A stretch of 64,000 nt of DNA, from the NCBI GenBank assembly GCA_030374805.1, contig JARGSG010000189.1, forward strand, positions 434,001-498,000. The letters run 5' to 3'. The notes beneath the pieces were generated by a model, which was not told where the DNA came from, made no database searches, and saw only the letters and a list, made by a program, of their open reading frames with translations. Below are positions 21,348 to 32,847 of this stretch, piece after piece (within the stretch, counting starts at the first letter, position 1; the number at the start of each line of letters is the position of its first letter). The position numbers and the translations under genes are program-made. The DNA comes from Gracilaria gracilis (taxonomy: Eukaryota > Rhodophyta > Florideophyceae > Gracilariales > Gracilariaceae).

Positions 21348-22087
21348 TTTTATGGCCATGACATTGTGCTTGTTGATTGAATCCGTTATAAGAATAACAG
21401 AAGGATAAGGAAGCGACTCCAAAAAAGAAATCACCTGTCTTGCACCGTGTAGCTCCATTAAGGGTGAATGTGATAGCACACTAATCCGAACGCACACTCC
21501 TGGTTGAGTGAGCATCTTTCGTTGAAAATGAACTAAAGGTGGAAACTGTTGTGTTGGCCTTCCTCATTGGTTGCTGCATTCTTAGACGACATCATTTATG
21601 CAATAGAGGCGACGACGCGGCCTACAACGTTTCTCGTTCTAAGACCAAGTTCGGGTTTTGTGGGTTATTGTGACGGAATCTTGGGCGATCGATTGGACTT
21701 CTGCATGGTCAGCATCTGCATCAAGCCATTTCCGTTGTCTTATATCACTTGTTCATCGCAAAGCTATCGCTTCGCGGCGTAAGATCTTTAATGTCTGGGT
21801 ACTGGGTGTCGCAGACGGGATAGGGAAGGGGGATTTGTCATAGCGCTTTCAGATAGCGAGGGCTGGATGGAAAACGCGAAGGTTGGTACTGAGTAATAAC
21901 AAGAACAAACAGGCAGGATGTAGGGAACATGGTTCACGGTGGGAGCATCGGCAGATGGGGAGGGTGATAGAAATGGATTGCCGTCAATTGAGTTGTTGGA
22001 GTGTTTGAAGACCGAAGCACGGTATAGTTGGATATGAACGTCACAGAAGTGTGTCATACAAAACGTAGCGGCGCCGTGAGCGAGGCG

Positions 22088-23251
22088 TCAGAGAGGTTGA
22101 AGAAGTTGCAGAAGACTTTGTGCACTGGATCCGATACGCCGTTGTTGTTGCGCAGAAATATTCATATTGAGTATCCAAGATTTGCCGTTGTCGAGGTAGT
22201 AGCGCAGAGATGTTAAAGATTTTCAGCGTTCGTTGATGGCAATCTGGTCAACAGGAGTGCCTTTGATGTAATCCTCAGTCGCTTTTCCTATTCGTGTGGA
22301 GTGCGCGGTGAGCCTCGCATTGGTAATTTAGAAGGTACGTGCGGCTTCTTTGAGACTTCTATCGTATCTATGATATGATAGTTGTGGAGCGTAGTGCAAC
22401 TAATTGCGGTTTGCTGCTCGATATAACAATAGGAACTGGACAATATCTCGGTCTTTCACGGGAACAAATTAGAGACGACCGGTTTTCCTAGAGGTCTTAG
22501 CATCTACAATGTTCACTCCAGCTGCGTTAGGGCCGTATGCGGATAAGCGAACATCCCCTGGGAGTGCGATCTGACTCCATTTCAGGTTCCTGGCTTCCGA
22601 TACTCTTAAGCAAGCGCCATATGATAAGAGCAATGTTGCAGCAGAAGGGGTGTTTTGATTTTATATAAGGTAGTATGCCAGAGCAAGACAAAGTTGTTTT
22701 GTAAGGGGAACTGATGATTGCGCGGGTTTAATGTGCTTCCAGCCGGCAAAGCATCTGCGCGCCATCCCAAGATGTTGGCGCAAACTTGGAAGCATGTGAA
22801 GGAGCATGCAAAGCAAACTACACATCTCCTGCCTTTTGCCTGCTCGGGGGCATGCGACGAATTGTTCCTGGATGTATATTGCGAGACGTTGGTCCATTGT
22901 GAGAGGAATTGTGTTCTGGAAGGAGGTAGACTGCATGAAAGAATGAAGTGCTTGTGTGTACTTATGTTGCGTTTCGGAGCTGATGGAGGCTGCGAGAAGT
23001 GGGTTTTGTTCGAAGAAAATATCTCCTGCAATGAGAAAGGAGCAGCTGGGTACTGGTGTGAGAAATGGTGCTTGGCTCAAGGCGGAAAGTGACGAATAAT
23101 TCGAAGGGCTGAGTTTGTTAGCAGATCGTGATGCACGTTGGTATGCCAAGCAAGTCGAAGATGGATCAGTCATGTACACTGAGTACATGACCTGCGCGGA
23201 TCTGGAGACGTTGGGCCAATTGGTGATTGCCATCCGGTCAGTGGAGTGCAT
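22088..23251 (-). pseudogene. Tyrosine recombinase of DIRS/Crypton type (several in-frame stops)
   Basis: One continuous minus-strand frame of about 387 codons with at least five stops and no frameshift. The N-terminal SAM-like part has YTQALHSFMQ, LPSLRQHLGMARRCFAGWKH and AQSSVPLTKQLCLALA, typical of recombinases from DIRS-like elements. After the first stop (22661-22663) comes LLLSYGACLRVSEARNL with the first catalytic Arg. Then follow a KTSRKTGR strand, the HxxR box in LTAHSTRIGKAT, and the nucleophile region SLTSLRYYLDNG. The stops replace Trp and Gln-like positions (TGG to TGA, CAA to TAA). No reverse transcriptase was found next to it, so a degraded DIRS element, a Crypton or a stray gene are all possible. 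Confidence 0.8.
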
Positions 23252-24508
23252 TTAGCTGCTTGTTCGATGTACCGAGACCTGGTAACGAAGAATTCGCTTT
23301 TGTTGAAAAAAGCTACGTAGAGTTAGTGCTGATCTTGCTGGGGCTTCTGGAGCTTGACTGGCATCTATGCTGGCGTGGGAACGGTTGTGACGAGAAGAGG
23401 GATGTATGGATTGAAATTCGGTCAGAGGCTAAAAGAAGGCGTGTGGAGTGAAAGAGGATTTGTGTCAGAATACAGAAACTTCGAGGGAGTAGTAAAGCGA
23501 GCGTGTTTCAGTAAAGCGAGCGTGGTGCAAGTTGATGGAAAAAACCAATGTCGTCTTGGTGAACAACGCAGCGGGACGAACACCAAGGTCGTCTGCGTCG
23601 TTGAAGGGCATCTTGCGCCACGCCGCTTCTAGAATTAGCTCTAATAAATCCACTTCTGCGGGCCCTCGAAAATGTATTCTTCAGTAGCGGCCAAGGCACA
23701 ATCATTAAAGTGATTCCCGAGATATTTTGGCAGATGATATTTTCTTCTGGGCGTTTATCCAATCAGTGTTTTGTGGCAAAGTCTATTTTCGCGATCGTGA
23801 TACCATAGACAGGTAATTGGGTTAAGATATTTTGACATGTTTTCTTTTCTGTGGGTATGAAACCCAAACATGTTTTTGACTCGATCACGAGAGTGCTGAG
23901 CATCTCATAAAAAAGAAACTCCGCCCGTTGTTTCGCATTGCTGGGAGATGATGGAAATCGTTAGAGTGCAAATGGTACAAATTACGACAGAAGTACTTTC
24001 TGCTTTGAGGGAGAAGGAGGAAATGTGTTCGCATTTCATCACTTGACATAAAAAGATGTGGAATTCATATAGTAAACACATCTATACGAACTTTGAAGCG
24101 TAGGCGCCTCCTCCCATTCTCCGAGTACTGCTTATTCGATCTTGTTTTAAAGAATGAGGAAACATTAGATTTGCTTTCCGTTGGAAGTACATCGAACAAA
24201 GAGCATCATTTAAGGAAGAATTATTTTGCAAAACCACTACAATGTTAAGAAATCTCCACACTTCAAAACCTGAACCCATATACTGCATATCATCTTTAAA
24301 AATAGCAAAGAGCACAGCAACATCAATAAAGGATAATTTACTATACTCGTTCCTGCTGTTCACGTCTAGTTTTGTAAAAGGTTATTATGACAGGTTGTTG
24401 ATCCACCTTGCAGGCAAGGCGATCTTGACACCAGTTGCACCCCCAAAAGCTGGGTTGCTAAATGCAGTTGCACACAAACAACCCACGCAGATTCAAATTT
24501 GAAACAGA
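23252..24508. other. No recognisable gene
   Basis: Only short, overlapping frames on both strands. None shows a domain, repeat pattern or splice-linked continuation that I can support. A short direct repeat (AGTAAAGCGAGCGTG) occurs at 23491 and 23511. Confidence 0.5.
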
Positions 24509-24509
24509 A

Positions 24510-25026
24510 GCACTGCCACCTACGAATCGTAGGTGGCAGATTGAGAACGTCTACCTAATAAACAATTCCAGACTTTCCACAGGAGATCTGGGGGCATCCA
24601 CAACTACTGCGGGGCTTCCACTGGTGCCCAATCTCTTGCCTGCGCCTCTTTCCTCTTCCCTCAGCGCGTACGCGGCGAATACGAACCTCTGACGGACCAG
24701 AAAAGCGCTTTGGCTTTTTTCAAAGAGCACGCCGTCGATGGTTTGTTTTGCTACGTGCTCTATGTTGAGAAGTAAGAATAGTGTAACTGAAGACGGCAGG
24801 ACCGAAGGAAAAGGACTGTGGTCTACATCGATCAAGCACTGCCACCTACGAATCGTAGGTGGCAGATTGAGAACGTCTACTTAATAAACAATTCCAGGCT
24901 CTCCACCGGAGGTCTAAGGGCATCCGCAACTACTGCAAGACTTCCACTGGTGCCCGACCTCTTGGCTGCGCCTCTTTTCTCTCCCCTCAGCGCGTACGCG
25001 GCGATTACAAACCTCTGACGGACCAA
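24510..25026. repeat. Pair of 191-bp direct repeats, each opening with a 27-bp palindrome
   Basis: Units 24510-24700 and 24836-25026 align end to end at about 85-90% identity, 326 bp apart. Each starts with a perfect 13-1-13 inverted repeat (CTGCCACCTACGA, A, TCGTAGGTGGCAG) at 24513-24539 and 24839-24865. The palindromes are identical while the bodies have diverged. Both units are open on the minus strand (for example SVRQRF-like starts to VESLELFI) and on the plus strand, so coding cannot be told from strand-neutral openness. Class unknown. Confidence 0.8.
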
Positions 25027-25309
25027 TACGGGTTCATGTTTGACCATGTGCAAACCATATATGGTTTTCGTACCTTTCGGACTTTTCAAACCGTGCCTGT
25101 TGTCAATAACTCCCTAGGTCGGTGTATACGTATTTAAAGTGCCACAAATGGCGAACATGAAACTTGGAGAATGGTAACGTTCACAAATTTGTCCGATGAA
25201 GCAAACATTATTTTATAAACGCATTTATAAGACATGTAGCATTATTCATTAGTACTAAGAGGAATAAAAAGCTAACAGATTACCTGTACAATTATCAAGC
25301 AACCACAAA

Positions 25310-25684
25310 CTAATCATCATCATTAACTTTGAAGTACTTCTCAACGTCTGCTTGCACCATATCAACATAGACTGCCTTACTCGCGTGTCCAATCCATCTT
25401 AAGTTCGTTTTCTGCACAATATGTGAATGAACAGAAAATGGAAGTGGAATCCTGGCTGTTGAGTAAACCTTATCTGATCTGCCTTGCCGAAAACGCTTCA
25501 GTTCGTTATGGAAACCCCCAAATTTGGGATGAGTAGTATCAATTATCCCAGCATCCAGCCAGGTCTTATGAAGAAATTCGATGTCAATTAGAGGACGCGG
25601 CCAACAAACGCGCAGCTCCAGCACGTCCCCATTGTCTACCACATGCGTTCCGAAGTCGCCCTTACCCACCCCAGACGGTACCAC
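25310..25684 (-). CDS. Unrecognised 124-residue open frame
   Basis: ATG start at 25684 and a stop at 25310. The composition is ordinary for a soluble protein (DVLELRVCWPRPLIDIEFL, then LRWIGHASKAVYVDMVQ) with an acidic C-terminal tail. No motif that I can name. The upstream edge is next to the truncated end of element F on the opposite strand, so it may be a fragment of another mobile element or a short host gene. Confidence 0.3.
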   Translation of the reverse strand: MVPSGVGKGDFGTHVVDNGDVLELRVCWPRPLIDIEFLHKTWLDAGIIDTTHPKFGGFHNELKRFRQGRSDKVYSTARIPLPFSVHSHIVQKTNLRWIGHASKAVYVDMVQADVEKYFKVNDDD

Positions 25685-25827
25685 TATAGCACAGCACTGT
25701 TTTTTCTGAGTAGTCTTTGAGTCGGTTCATTCGGAGAGAAGGTAGAGCGGTTTAAATTGGTTCGGAGCTAACACCAATTCCAGGCCATCCCTTGCCTGAT
25801 GAGGAATAGAAATGTCTTCGGAATCTT

Positions 25828-27474
25828 TGATATCTTCAACCGACTCTTCTGCATCCCGTTCCTCTGCTACGCCTGCTGTTCGGCGAAGCAACATTTCCGA
25901 AGGTTTTCAAGTACGACTTTCGGGTACACACGGACCATTCTTGCCTACGCTGGCTCATGGAAATTACCGAATCGTCGGGACGACTGATGCGATGGAAACT
26001 CCGACTCTCGGAATTTGACTTTGAAGTAGTGTACAAGAAAGGCTCCTTGAACTTGCAGGCAGACGCTCTATCCCGTTCGGGCACTGCAGCAGAAGCTGAA
26101 CCCACCGAGGACACGGAAGAGATACCATGCTCTATGGTTGGTGACCTCGATGAGGGGAAGACATAAATCCTATCGGATGATGTGTGTGACGATATCCTCG
26201 CCACACAGACTGTAGAACCGGATACCGGGTCATTTGTACCGATTTCGCCCGAGGAGATGATACGGAAACAGCAGATGGATCCCTTTTGTTTACATGTTAG
26301 GGCCCGTCTGAACGGTGGGTACAGGATACCTTTCCAGGTAAATGACCAAGGCTACTTGGTGCGAACTGTGGAAACCAACCCACAAATGGTGGTACCTCAC
26401 TCCTTACAGAGTCGCGTACTGCACTTGTCTCACTATGTGAAGTTGGGAGCCCACCCGGGAGGAAGGAAGCTTTATCTCACCTTAAGAAGGGACTTCTATT
26501 GGACCGCAATGGCGTTCGACTGTTACGCAGTCCGCCGCTCCTGTCAGGCTTGTGCCAAAAATGAAGTCAAATTAAGAAAGTACTCGAAGGAGTTAACGTT
26601 GTTTCCCGCACGGACACCGCTGGAGTTCGTCGCCATTGACATTCTTTGAGAATTGATTAAGACTTGTCGAGGGAACCGGTACCTACTGGTCATCTCCGAC
26701 AGCTTCTTTAAATTGGTTAGAACAGTGCCGCTCAAACGGATAACAGCAGCCAATGTAGCTCAAGCGTTTGTTACCAACTGGATTTTTGTGTATGGCCCAC
26801 CGGTACAATTACTTTCCGATAAGGGCTCTCAATTCACCTCGAAGTTCTTTCAAGATGTGTGTAGGATCCTGGATATTAGGAATTCATTCACTACGATATA
26901 TCATCCCCAAGCGAACGGACAACTAGAGAGATTTAATCGAACCATCCTTGGTGCTTTGAGATCCTATATGGCAGATCATCCCAAGACGTGGGATCAGTTC
27001 ACGAATGCTATCACCTATGCGTACAACACCCAAGTTCATCGGGTAACAGGAGTTTCACCATTTGAGCTGGTACTGTCGGGGAGACCACCTTCTCTAGCCA
27101 TCGAGGGGTCGCCAACTCTGGATACGTTCCCATCAAGGGGCTTGTACCGCGATGCGTGGAAGAAATGGCTCACAAAGCTGGTACCTGCAGCACGTGCCTC
27201 AATGGACAGGGCTCAGCTCGCCTACAAGCGCAACTTTGATAGCCGAATTCGGAGACCGTTACCTAACTTACAGGTAGGAGATAATGTGTTCCTTCGTAAG
27301 GAGTATTACAATCCGGAGAACGAACGCCGCCACAAGTCATCGCCGATTGCGGATGGACCTACAAGGTTATTTCCATGTCTGGGGACACCGTCGTGCTGGA
27401 AATTATTAACCAACACGAACGGATATCACGCGATCGCGTCTACAGGGCACCGAGCCCACTCCAGGAATTGGTAA
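25828..27474 (+). pseudogene. Element F RNase H C terminus and integrase
   Basis: One frame with stops at 26164-26166 (TAA) and 26647-26649 (TGA). RNase H shows VHTDHSCLRWLM and the closing phrase LNLQADALSR. The integrase finger is LSHYVKLGAHPGG...CQACAK. The catalytic triad is D in FVAIDIL, D in LLSDKGSQFTSK and E in GQLERFNRT. The TGA follows FVAIDIL directly; related elements have a short Gly/Pro turn there. A shift near 27357 moves the GPY/F module (DGPYKVI-like) to the next frame. Confidence 0.85.
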
Positions 27475-28874
27475 CGCTACCGGAAACCGGAACTGGAGTA
27501 CCTGCAACACAGGAAGGAACGGAATCAAACGGGGACAACGCGAACCGCCCGTCGATTCTCCCGCACCAGAAAAGAGGTTTATCGGACCTACTTGAGGTAT
27601 CAGAGCTAGTCAGGAATAGCCCACTTTCTCGCGCTACGCCTACGCACTCAACTCGAGTTCAACCCCCGACTACGGTAATATCAGCTGCCGATCGCACCCT
27701 AAGGAGGGGGAGGACTCACGTAATCGAGCTCAGGCTGCTCCGGCATCTGCTGGATTGGCTGACGTGCTTGAGACCTCAAAGAGACAGGAGCCCGGATCGG
27801 GAATATCGCCGCTAACGCACACGCGTGTGGGATCCTCGATCGAGGCGAATGTCAGTAATGAAGACGAAGTTACCCCTGCGGGGAAGACCACTGTTAGTGA
27901 TGAGAACCCTCGTGGGCAAGCGTCCAAGTCTTTAGCTACTTCTACGCCTCGCTCGGAAGAGGCGCAGAAGGCAAGACGTACCGAAAAGACGGTTTCCGCC
28001 GACCCGTCAATGGGTCAGCGCAGCGATTAGCCCCATGGGAAGTGCCCACAGTAGGTGTGGGGAAGCAGAGGATCCTTGTGGATAAGGTCGTAGAGCCTGG
28101 TTCAGAAAGGGAAGTTTATGAAAAGCATCGGAGAAGCCCTCTCAGGAGCATCGTGTGGCGCAGAAGCCCTCAGTAGGACAGCGCCGTGCACGGGAATCCC
28201 TACTCAGTATGCAACGCCACCGGATTGGCGAGCACTCTGCCACGTGGAGTAGTGCGAACTGTTCCGATTGGTCGGCACCCGTCAAGTGCGCGCGCATGCG
28301 ACGCAATACAGCGCCGTGGCCCGGCCAATCCGCCACCCGGCACAGGGAGTGTGCAACCCAGTATCTCCATCGCAACGGCTCTCCCGCGTCGAGGAGCAAC
28401 TTCGCCTGGATCAGGAACGTCGTCGTTAGTTAAATTTGATGCCCGCTGGGAAAAAGAGGTTAGTTCACCGGAGTCCGGAAGTGAAGAGCTTTCACCAGAA
28501 GCCAATTTCGTGGAGATTGGCAGCCGGAAACGGAAGTTAGCCATTCCCCGTCGTGACGGTTAGCGCTCTTGTCAACGAGACATCCCCCCCTCCCCGAAGC
28601 CGGAAATCCGTTGTTACTTGCGTGTAACCGCTCGGGTTATGTAGAGAAGCAAAGCCCAATGTCGGGAACAACCAAAATAACCGAAGACGTCGGGGTGTAC
28701 CCACAGGATTTCGTGGTCGATCGCATCGTGAAGCACGGTGTTGCCCAGGACGGGAAAGTAATCTATCGCGTCCGTTGGTACGGCTATCCCCCAGGGCAGG
28801 ACACTTGGGGGCCAATTGAGCACCTTCCGAGGTCCAAGATCATCGCTTATCACCGAAGCACCCGGTCCGCATAA
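27375..28874 (+). pseudogene. Element F integrase tail, linker and chromodomain
   Basis: Frame of 27375-27815 starts at the end of the GPY/F module (SMSGDTVVLEIINQHE). After a poorly conserved, Ser/Arg-rich linker of roughly 250-400 codons with stops, the same frame opens again at 28569-28874. There it carries a chromodomain: FVVDRIVKHG, VIYRVRWYGYPPGQDTWGP and EHLPRSKII, with the aromatic residues expected of a methyl-lysine cage. Linker length is unusual for chromoviruses and may include inserted sequence. Confidence 0.75.
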
Positions 28875-29347
28875 CCGCCAACTCTGGATAATGCCCAAGT
28901 GGGATAGAACTGTCAACGACATGTGGTAAATATTGTGTGCCGCTACGCGGTAGGTTGCGAGGAGCTCTAAGAAGAGAAGAGAAGACACCCACAAGGTTGG
29001 TCTTATGTACAATATGAACAGAGAAAGAACGCACCGAATTGTCGGTTCATCGCCGTATAACGAAACTAAGAAGTGAGAAGTAATGAAGTATCTAGGAAGA
29101 TGTTGCCACGAATGGAAATGAAGTGCATCCTCGTGAGGAAATGAAAAAGGAAAAGGAAGGAAGTATGAAAGAAGCTCGAACACGAGAAAGATCCTACAGG
29201 AGGAGAGAAGTAATGCCAAGCTGTGGCCTAATTGGGTTTATCGTATCTGAGCGACAGAACTACACGCCCTCAGGCACCCTGCCCAGACTACTGGTAACCA
29301 GCGTTGTTTCCGGGAGCCGGCGTCGCAAGACCCCAACCCGCGGGAGC
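28875..29347. other. Region 3' of element F, no gene
   Basis: If element F kept a 3' LTR it should begin here, but no partner copy exists in the window to define it. A long minus-strand opening across 28614-29219 is the complement of the chromodomain and is not called. Purine-rich stretches occur around 29110-29215. Confidence 0.4.
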
Positions 29348-31204
29348 TTAAGAGCCCTCCGCAGGGACCTGTGCTGCGTCAGCGCCCGTATTCGGAACGC
29401 CCACAAGGGGGATGTCGTCGTCCACCACCTCGCCATCACCATGGTCCAAGGAGGGATCGACCCAGTTCGCTGGAGGCCCATAGTCGTCAGGGAACACGAA
29501 CCCAGTCGGGTGTCCAATCGGCAGAGCCCTAGGGGCCCGCATCATCGCTCTTGCATGAGCCTCGGAGATCATCCGCCGTTCCCACGGATCGTAGTACGCG
29601 AAGGTCCCGGAACGGGTGGATATTCTCCCCGGTGATCGGTCGTTGCCGCGAGGACCACCTTCTGGCTGTCAGTGCACCGGAATCCGGTCTCAATCGACGG
29701 CCTCGATGAAGCGTAAAAGCAGGTGAACCGCTTCCTGGTAGGAATCGGACCCCAAGAGTATAGACAGATCCTGTCGCCGGATAATCCATCGGAGCATCGG
29801 AGGGAGATACCAGAGACGGTAATGATCGTACGTATCCCACAGGAGCTGTACCGCCACGCGGGCACCCCACTCCGCCGCAAAGAGCGTCCAGTACCCAGAG
29901 CAGGGATCGTTCAACATTCTACAGCCTACATAGTAGAGGCATGGAGGAAGTTCGGCGTAGCACCCTCGCGGGAACTCGACATTCGCCCACCAGCTGGGAA
30001 GCGCAGCGTATCGCCCCGGCAGGGAGTTGTAGCGCAATCGTTCGGCCTCCAAGTGTGGATACGGAATCAGGAACCCTCAACGGGACCGCAAGATTCGCTC
30101 AAGCCGAACACGGCGCTCAAAGCTCCACAAGAAATCATTGGATGATCGCCGAAGGTATCGGAATTCCGCCCGAAGAAGGAGACGACTCCAGAGAAGCAAA
30201 CCATCGACCACGTTCGGTACCTCAGTCCTATGGGGAGATTCGTTGAACTCCGCTAATGCGTATCCGTAGAATCTCTCGCCGAAAGATCGGAAATGTGACA
30301 CGTCAAAGTTGAACCGCAACGGTACCAAGTGATCCGATCGAACACGGCTAGCTCCTTCATAGGCAGTACGAGCCCACAATGCCCTAGTGCGACTAAGGGA
30401 ATCACCGCCCGCACAGAACAGGTGCAGGGGATCGACCGCCACCCGGAGACGCCAGCTTCTGGACCGAACTACTTCGCGATGGAGCCCACCTGGGAGTTAA
30501 CCGTTCTCAGCATACGAGTCAATAAGAGCCTCATCGGCTACGGCCGTCGGATGGAACCAAGGTGCACGGCAATACACCTCGCCATGATGCCGAGGCCGTC
30601 TGAAACGGAGACTTTCCAAGCTGATCCAGCCCCTGGCATTGACCGTTAACGGCATCGCTTGCTCGGAGATTCACGCCGCTGCGTCGATATCGGGAGCCTG
30701 TGGAGGCGCTGCGGGATCGTAGCCTTGCGAGGATTGTCCAGGTTGAGCGCCCTGTTGCAAGAAGTAGCCAGGAGGTTGGTAACCAGATGGATGGTACTGC
30801 GGCTGTGCGTGAGAACCTCCTTGAGGGAGGGGCATCGAGTTAAATCCGCCAAAGTATCCGGAAGAGCCTGCCATTTGGTAAGGAGACTGCTGATACCCCG
30901 AGGGTTGATGAGCTGGCACCATAGCTTGGGACGAGTGGAACTGAGATGACGCCTGCATAGGAGGTTGTTGAAAGCCTAAGTAGGAAAGGTTCTCGACGTG
31001 AGCAGCACTCGACGAAGCCGCCTGTGAGGCACTTGAGGAAGCGTTCCCCGGGAGCGGGTTAGTAGCGAAAGGGTTCATGCCTGCTGTAGGAGAGAAGGTT
31101 GGAGATGGCAGTTTTTGCCGCGAAGTCGGAGAAGAGTGACGTCGTGTACCACGCGTTGTTTCAGGAAGCTGTGAAGGTATTGCCGAAATCTCGGAGTCCG
31201 CCAT
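29348..31204 (-). pseudogene. Broken gag-like gene, Pro/Gln/Ser-rich N terminus
   Basis: Minus-strand coding segments in changing frames: 31204-30671 (177 residues, ATG start, Ser/Gln/Pro/Gly-rich with SSQFHSSQ and SGYQPPGYF-type low complexity), 30442-30077 (FDVSHFRSFGERFYGYALAEF), 30052-29690 (LPPMLRWIIRRQDLSIL) and about 29620-29348 (YYDPWERRMISEAHARAM, then an acidic end). Strand, order and low-complexity start suggest one protein of about 600 residues broken by shifts. A retroelement gag is my best guess from context; no zinc knuckle or protease follows. A host gene with unrecognised introns is not excluded. Confidence 0.45.
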
Positions 31205-32135
31205 TCTGAGGATCAGTATTTACGTACCGGTCGCCAGCGCCTTCCCGCCGACCAAAGCGTGAACCCTTGGCTAAGGAGGGAGAGATGTAGAGCAATGGCA
31301 ATCCGATGTCGGCACAATGAAGGTTCTCATAATGGAGCTCTATCCATTGAGCCCTGACGTGTCAGACTATGAATATGGACCCCGTTTCGGGTGAAATTGG
31401 AAATATTGTTGAGATGCACCTTGTTAGGTGAATCGGGGAGAGCACTTATGAAATAGGTGTACAGTAGGGCCTTGTGGCCTATTTGTCCAAATATTTGGCG
31501 TCACACCCGCTGGGTAGATACTGTGGCACCCTGACACTGGGTTATCCACGTGTAGAGCCCTTGTGGGAGTGCGCAGCCCCAGATGCAGTAGATAGTATAT
31601 ATGCTCGGGCGATCTCGCCCTGGAGCCACTAAGTAAAACTCACCTGAGTCGTATCTTCTTCCTGAAGTACGTGGTCTTCATCCCAAAGGCTGGGCCATGG
31701 TTGCTACTGCCTACGTAGGTTCACGACTCCTCTACGGAGATTAACCACGACTTATCTCGGTACAATCACCCCTCAGGGTCCCTAAGGAAGTTCTTTACTA
31801 CCAGTTTCTGGCTTTTTTCGCTAATTACCCCAGTATCAGGTCGTATTTGTTGTCGTTCACCTAGGTACCGGATCTTTGTTTAGTTCATCGTTTTCCTGGT
31901 GCAGGTCTCGCTTCCGCCTCTGTATAGAGTTATATTTGGACACTCGTGTGTGTGTCTCGTTCCGCTATCGGCCCTGTTCCCGCCGTTAGCACGGGCCGTA
32001 GCTTCGATCGTGTGGTTCTCCGTAGGAGCATTACACCTTCTTACGGCACCGTTCGCTCTACTTCTAGACTCGTCCTCTCTTGATCCGTCGTCGGTTATTC
32101 CTCTCTAGGCCAACGTTCTTCTTAACCTCTGCAGG
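31205..32135. other. Possible LTR/leader of the gag-like element; no gene
   Basis: Contains CATATATACTATCT on the minus strand (about 31590-31605), a TATA-like signal at a plausible distance upstream of the frame at 31204. A tRNA-like A-box match occurs near 31340 but no complete fold. No repeat partner is present in the window, so LTR borders cannot be set. Confidence 0.35.
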
Positions 32136-32847
32136 TTATTCCAGTACCGTCTCCGGTGTACACCCGGCTGCAACGCAGCACGCGCACGGGCAGAGGGCTC
32201 TACTTCTGAGTTCACCCTTTTGTGAGAGCAGGACTCGGACAACTTGGTGCACACGTACCTTGTCTTGGGGTTGCTCTACAAGTGTTGCTCTCAGTCTTTC
32301 AGCATCGGACACAGTCTTTCCTATGCCACCAAGTGTCATCTCAATGACTGACAGGCGATTGATGTAGTCCAGAACGCTCTCAGATGCGTCTATCTGCATG
32401 TCCTGGTATCGTTCGAGTAGCGCGTCGATACATGCCTGCGAAACTATTTCGAAGTTTGATTGCAGCGTGGTCCACACCTCAAAAGGATTGCGCATCTTCA
32501 TCACTGGCGCCACACAAGATATATGAACGGAGAGCAATATGCACGTGAGTGCAGTATGGCAGCGGGTAACATATTTCTTCTTTTCTTCATCGTCCTCAGG
32601 TCTTGCTTCTGCGCCACTCACAATTTGCCACACCTCCTTTGACCTAAGGACTAGTTCAATTTTGTGTGCCCACATGAAGTAGTTGTCTGCTTTGAGCAGA
32701 GAAATGCGAAGCCTTGCGGCATCGAGCAACGATTCCGACATCCTTGATTAGCTACGAGATGTCAGAGAGGGAAAACGTAGAAGTTGAACTTGTTTACTGT
32801 GCGTGTAGGGGCCCGATAACCTGTTAAAATGGGGATTGACTGGAATA
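32136..32847 (-). mobile_element. Element D: 5' end of a Ty1/Copia element
   Basis: Minus strand. LTR tail 32823-32847 (…CATTTTAACA on the element strand), primer site GGTTATCGGGCCCC (complement 32809-32822), leader, then a gag start at ATG 32741. The gag reads as the Copia UBN2/DUF4219 type (LKADNYFMWAHKIELVLRSK, PFEVWTTLQSNF, LDYINRLSVIEMTLGGIGK) for about 165 residues before a frame break near 32240. It is truncated on the other side by the inner edge of the inverted duplication, which abuts its LTR at 32848. Confidence 0.8.

Larger units (their letters stand above)
16507..21780 (-). pseudogene. Unrecognised reading frame split by Copia element E
   Basis: A minus-strand frame runs from about 21780 through 21348 and continues, once element E and one TTTTA copy are removed, from 16725 to the stop at 16507. 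The junction is in frame (NVMAIK then FVSRKRKLG). About 130 residues after the last stop are open, so a real protein or recent pseudogene was hit. The phrase SPLMELHGARQVI followed 22 residues on by VILITDSIN weakly recalls the E and D positions of RNase H folds, but the fit is poor. Upstream parts carry three or more stops. It lies downstream of the tyrosine-recombinase pseudogene on the same strand and may have been part of the same element. Confidence 0.45.
25800..28874 (+). mobile_element. Element F: 5'-truncated Ty3/Gypsy chromovirus
   Basis: Plus-strand relic that begins in RNase H and ends after a chromodomain. No gag, protease or most of RT is present, and no LTR could be identified on either side. 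Frames: RNase H-integrase 25828-27474 (two stops), then a frame change near 27360, a long linker and the chromodomain frame ending 28874. The left edge is approximate. Confidence 0.85.

Noticed and set aside
28614-29219. 201-residue hydrophobic minus-strand open frame
   Set aside because: Its second half is the exact complement of the element F chromodomain, and there is no independent support.
31318-31370. Possible tRNA on the minus strand (A-box-like GGCTCAATGGATAGAG)
   Set aside because: No matching anticodon stem, T-arm or acceptor stem follows; only the D-arm-like part is present.
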